Source: a bacterium
GTDB lineage: Bacteria; Patescibacteriota; Patescibacteriia; 2-12-FULL-60-25
Length of the DNA: 16,319 nt
NCBI GenBank assembly: GCA_020056125.1
Contig: JAGVIJ010000009.1
Span: forward strand, 1 to 16,319
Reading direction: 5' to 3'
Under the pieces are notes generated by a model. It had not been told where the DNA came from. It was given only the letters and a program-made list of their open reading frames with translations, and did not search any database. This document shows positions 15,297-16,319 of the stretch, piece by piece. Numbering within the stretch: position 1 is the stretch's first letter; every line of letters starts with the position of its first letter. The position numbers and the translations under genes were made by a program.

Positions 15297-15305
15297 ATTT
15301 TAGCA
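15297..15305 (-). promoter_or_regulatory. Extended -10 promoter for the ABC operon
   Basis: On the minus strand TGC-TAAAAT: the hexamer occupies 15297-15302 and the TGn extension 15303-15305. Seven nt separate the hexamer from the GTG at 15289, so the transcript would be leaderless. This spacing supports the GTG over the upstream TTG. Confidence 0.5.
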
Positions 15306-15334
15306 GACAACCATCAAAAACGCGACTGTGGCGC

Positions 15335-15415
15335 TCAACGCGTAACAAGCGAAGCTACAATCAAAAGTCCAAAGACCATGACCACGGCAAAAGTAAACCT
15401 GAATTTTTTGAGCAT
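15335..15415 (-). CDS. Possible 26-aa single-span membrane peptide
   Basis: A 26-codon ORF, MLKKFRFTFAVVMVFGLLIV followed by ASLVTR, with a basic N-terminus, one hydrophobic span (about residues 8-23) and a terminal Arg. It begins 5 nt after the Nudix stop codon and ends before the ABC ATPase promoter, filling an otherwise empty gap of about 130 nt. The composition is that of a real small membrane protein rather than random sequence. Its shortness means chance cannot be excluded. If real it would be translated with the Nudix gene. No function can be assigned. Confidence 0.4.
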   Translation of the reverse strand: MLKKFRFTFAVVMVFGLLIVASLVTR

Positions 15416-15420
15416 AAGAT

Positions 15421-15822
15421 TTAATGTTTTTTTAAGTTAGTGACAAAGCGGCGAATTTTTTTAGAGGCTTCCAGCTGAAAAAAATCTCGTTCAGTGGTCC
15501 AATGAGAATCGTCGTGTTCAAAACTCAACTTAACTTCATATGAATGTGCTCGGCATTTATAACAGATGGTAATCCAAAATTTATCCGCTTGATTGATATG
15601 AGCTTCCACATCAAATGGCGCAAGATCATCTACTTCCAGCCCGGTTTCTTCTTTGATTTCGCGCAGAATGCCCACGGACGGATCCTCGCCATAATCCAAT
15701 TCTCCACCCGGCAAATCCCATTGGTTGGGTTTGGAGGGCGCAGTGGATGAGCGATGAAGTACTAAAAACTTGCCCTCGGCATTGAGGATAACGGCTTTTT
15801 GCGAGATTCCCATGGTGGACAT
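15421..15822 (-). CDS. Nudix (MutT-like) hydrolase
   Basis: A 133-aa Nudix-fold pyrophosphohydrolase acting on a nucleoside diphosphate linked to another moiety. The complete Nudix box is GELDYGEDPSVGILREIKEETGL, broken here as G-E-L-D-Y-G-E, DPSVGIL, REIKEETGL. It fits Gx5Ex7REUxEExGU with every metal-binding glutamate present. The preceding LHRSSTAPSKPNQWDLPGG and the late FEHDDSHWTTERDFFQLE are typical of small MutT/ADP-ribose or GDP-mannose-type members, but the substrate cannot be read from sequence. The start may be ATG 15822 or ATG 15813, three codons apart; both have only weak -10-like sequences. It is divergent from the tRNA gene and followed by the 26-codon membrane peptide ORF. Confidence 0.95.
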   Translation of the reverse strand: MSTMGISQKAVILNAEGKFLVLHRSSTAPSKPNQWDLPGGELDYGEDPSVGILREIKEETGLEVDDLAPFDVEAHINQADKFWITICYKCRAHSYEVKLSFEHDDSHWTTERDFFQLEASKKIRRFVTNLKKH

Positions 15823-15859
15823 ATCAGCTATCTAGAGACAGTGTAGCAAGAATACCGTG

Positions 15860-15888
15860 TTGACGGAAATTAAATTTTAGGATATTCT
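15860..15888 (+). promoter_or_regulatory. tRNA-Gln promoter
   Basis: TTGACG (15860-15865), a 17-nt A/T-rich spacer, then TATTCT (15883-15888). The tRNA begins 10 nt after the -10, leaving a very short 5' leader for RNase P. This is the best two-box promoter in the window. Confidence 0.75.
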
Positions 15889-15898
15889 CGCCACGTAT

Positions 15899-15972
15899 TC
15901 GGGGATCGTCTAATGGTAGGACAGCAGCCTCTGGAGCTGTTTATCGGGGTTCGAGTCCCTGTCCCCGAGCCA
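15899..15972 (+). tRNA. tRNA-Gln(CUG), CCA encoded
   Basis: A 74-nt cloverleaf. Acceptor TCGGGGA/TCCCCGA, D-arm GTCT-AATGGTA-GGAC, anticodon arm GCAGC-CTCTGGA-GCTGT, a 4-nt variable loop, and T-arm CGGGG-TTCGAGT-CCCTG all pair. Discriminator G73 precedes an encoded CCA. Loop positions 34-36 read CTG, which decodes CAG (glutamine). The weak U1-A72 pair and G73 are known glutamine identity elements and agree with the anticodon. Confidence 0.95.
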
Positions 15973-15977
15973 TGATT

Positions 15978-16007
15978 AAAAGAGCTGATACCGGCTCTTT
16001 TATTTTT
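15978..16007 (+). terminator. Intrinsic terminator after tRNA-Gln
   Basis: Stem AAAAGAGC (15978-15985) / GCTCTTTT (15994-16001) with an 8-nt loop, followed by ATTTTTG. It lies 5 nt after the CCA end, as expected for a monocistronic tRNA. Confidence 0.85.
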
Positions 16008-16057
16008 GTCTTTAAGCAAAAAAGCCAGGCTCCTTGTGATACAGAGACCGCTCTTGC

Positions 16058-16066
16058 TATTATACT
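16058..16066 (+). promoter_or_regulatory. -10 region of the zinc-ribbon gene
   Basis: TATTAT (16058-16063, preceded by TGC as an extended -10) overlaps TATACT (16061-16066). A possible TTGTGA -35 lies 18 nt upstream of the first. The predicted RNA start is within about 10 nt of the ATG at 16076. Confidence 0.45.
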
Positions 16067-16075
16067 CACTATCCT

Positions 16076-16216
16076 ATGGCAAAAATTTGTTCCGCTTGCG
16101 GCGCTGAATTGTCCGAGGCTATCTTGCCGGCCAATGAGCCGGAAGACTGTCCGCAGTGCGGCGGTATTGAGACAGCCAGCGAAGCGCCCGCCACAGAGAA
16201 AAAATCAACCCCATGA
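16076..16216 (+). CDS. Small zinc-ribbon protein (46 aa)
   Basis: A 46-residue protein beginning MAKICSACGAELSEAILPAN and ending in a polar Ala/Glu/Lys tail. Two CxxC knuckles (C5-S-A-C8 and C25-P-Q-C28) form a classic rubredoxin-like zinc ribbon, with CGGIET after the second pair. Zinc ribbons of this size usually act as nucleic-acid or protein-binding modules, and many carry no known function. A longer overlapping frame at 15972-16223 begins inside the tRNA CCA, crosses the terminator and has no domain-like composition, so this frame is preferred. A -10 sequence lies just upstream and no Shine-Dalgarno is seen. Confidence 0.7.
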   Translation: MAKICSACGAELSEAILPANEPEDCPQCGGIETASEAPATEKKSTP

Positions 16217-16284
16217 AATATAGCCTTGAACCCTCATGGCGCGGATAACCTCCGCTGATTTTAATTTTAACTCGCCCGACTTTT

Positions 16285-16319
16285 ATGTTGCGCTACGATT
16301 ATAAAAACATGCTGTCCTC
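16285..16319 (+). CDS. Possible start of a further gene, cut by window end
   Basis: An ATG at 16285 opens MLRYDYKNMLS and runs off the window. The opening resembles the start of some glucose-6-phosphate isomerases (a hydrophobic-x-Y/F-D-Y-x-N-M-L pattern), but 11 residues are too few for a call. The frame is open upstream only to a TAA at 16246-16248, with no other ATG between. No clear promoter or ribosome-binding site precedes it. Confidence 0.3.
   Translation, partial: MLRYDYKNMLS

Noticed and set aside
15972..16223. 83-codon plus-strand frame over the tRNA end, terminator and zinc-ribbon gene
   Set aside because: It starts in the tRNA CCA, reads through a clear terminator, has no domain-like pattern, and overlaps a much better zinc-ribbon frame.
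1..16319. CRISPR array or TGA recoding
   Set aside because: No regularly spaced direct repeats were seen, and TGA serves as the clean stop in several overlapping gene junctions.

Overview
This window looks like chromosome from an uncultivated candidate-phyla-radiation (Patescibacteria/Parcubacteria-like) bacterium. Five things point that way: short intergenic gaps; the CPR-style cysteinyl-tRNA synthetase with a VDHIAVHH zinc-site region; a VirD4/VirB4-like ATPase standing alone with no conjugation genes; a coiled-coil/beta protein of a type I associate with CPR genomes; and an almost complete lack of Shine-Dalgarno sequences. TGA is a normal stop and TGG encodes Trp, so the standard bacterial code fits and the Gracilibacteria/SR1 recoding does not. 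The lineage is an inference from protein character, not from a marker phylogeny.

Layout. 1-2148 (+) is a chaperone operon: the 3' part of dnaK (cut by the window edge) directly abutting dnaJ. 2183-4161 (+) is a polytopic membrane protein overlapping cysS by ATGA, closed by a bidirectional terminator at 4242-4271. 4291-6457 is mostly minus strand: a 106-aa hypothetical, a 178-aa hypothetical and a CorA-type transporter. A tiny plus-strand HicB-like gene (4753-4908) sits between the two hypotheticals. 6506-9638 (+) is a two-gene unit: an acidic helical protein overlapping an 867-aa membrane-anchored VirD4/TraG-like ATPase. 9715-10305 (+) is a coiled-coil plus beta-domain protein. A REP-like nested palindrome (10325-10397) follows, then dnaX (10459-12012). 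12014-15822 is minus strand: a Nudix hydrolase, a 26-codon membrane peptide ORF, an ABC-2 exporter (ATPase plus permease), and a 572-578 aa protein with an HExxH metallopeptidase motif. The end holds a tRNA-Gln(CUG) with its own promoter and terminator, a 46-aa zinc ribbon, and possibly the first 11 codons of another gene.

Themes. Most content is housekeeping: protein folding, translation, the replication clamp loader and Mg2+ transport. The less ordinary content is as follows. Good -10 hexamers lie about 7-8 nt before the start codons of at least four independent transcription units, which implies leaderless mRNAs. A repeat-like in-frame insertion interrupts cysS. A REP-like element precedes dnaX. 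An undescribed-looking HExxH protein is joined to an ABC-2 exporter. Two neighbouring hypotheticals share a related N-terminus. I do not see a CRISPR array, insertion sequence, prophage or complete toxin-antitoxin pair.
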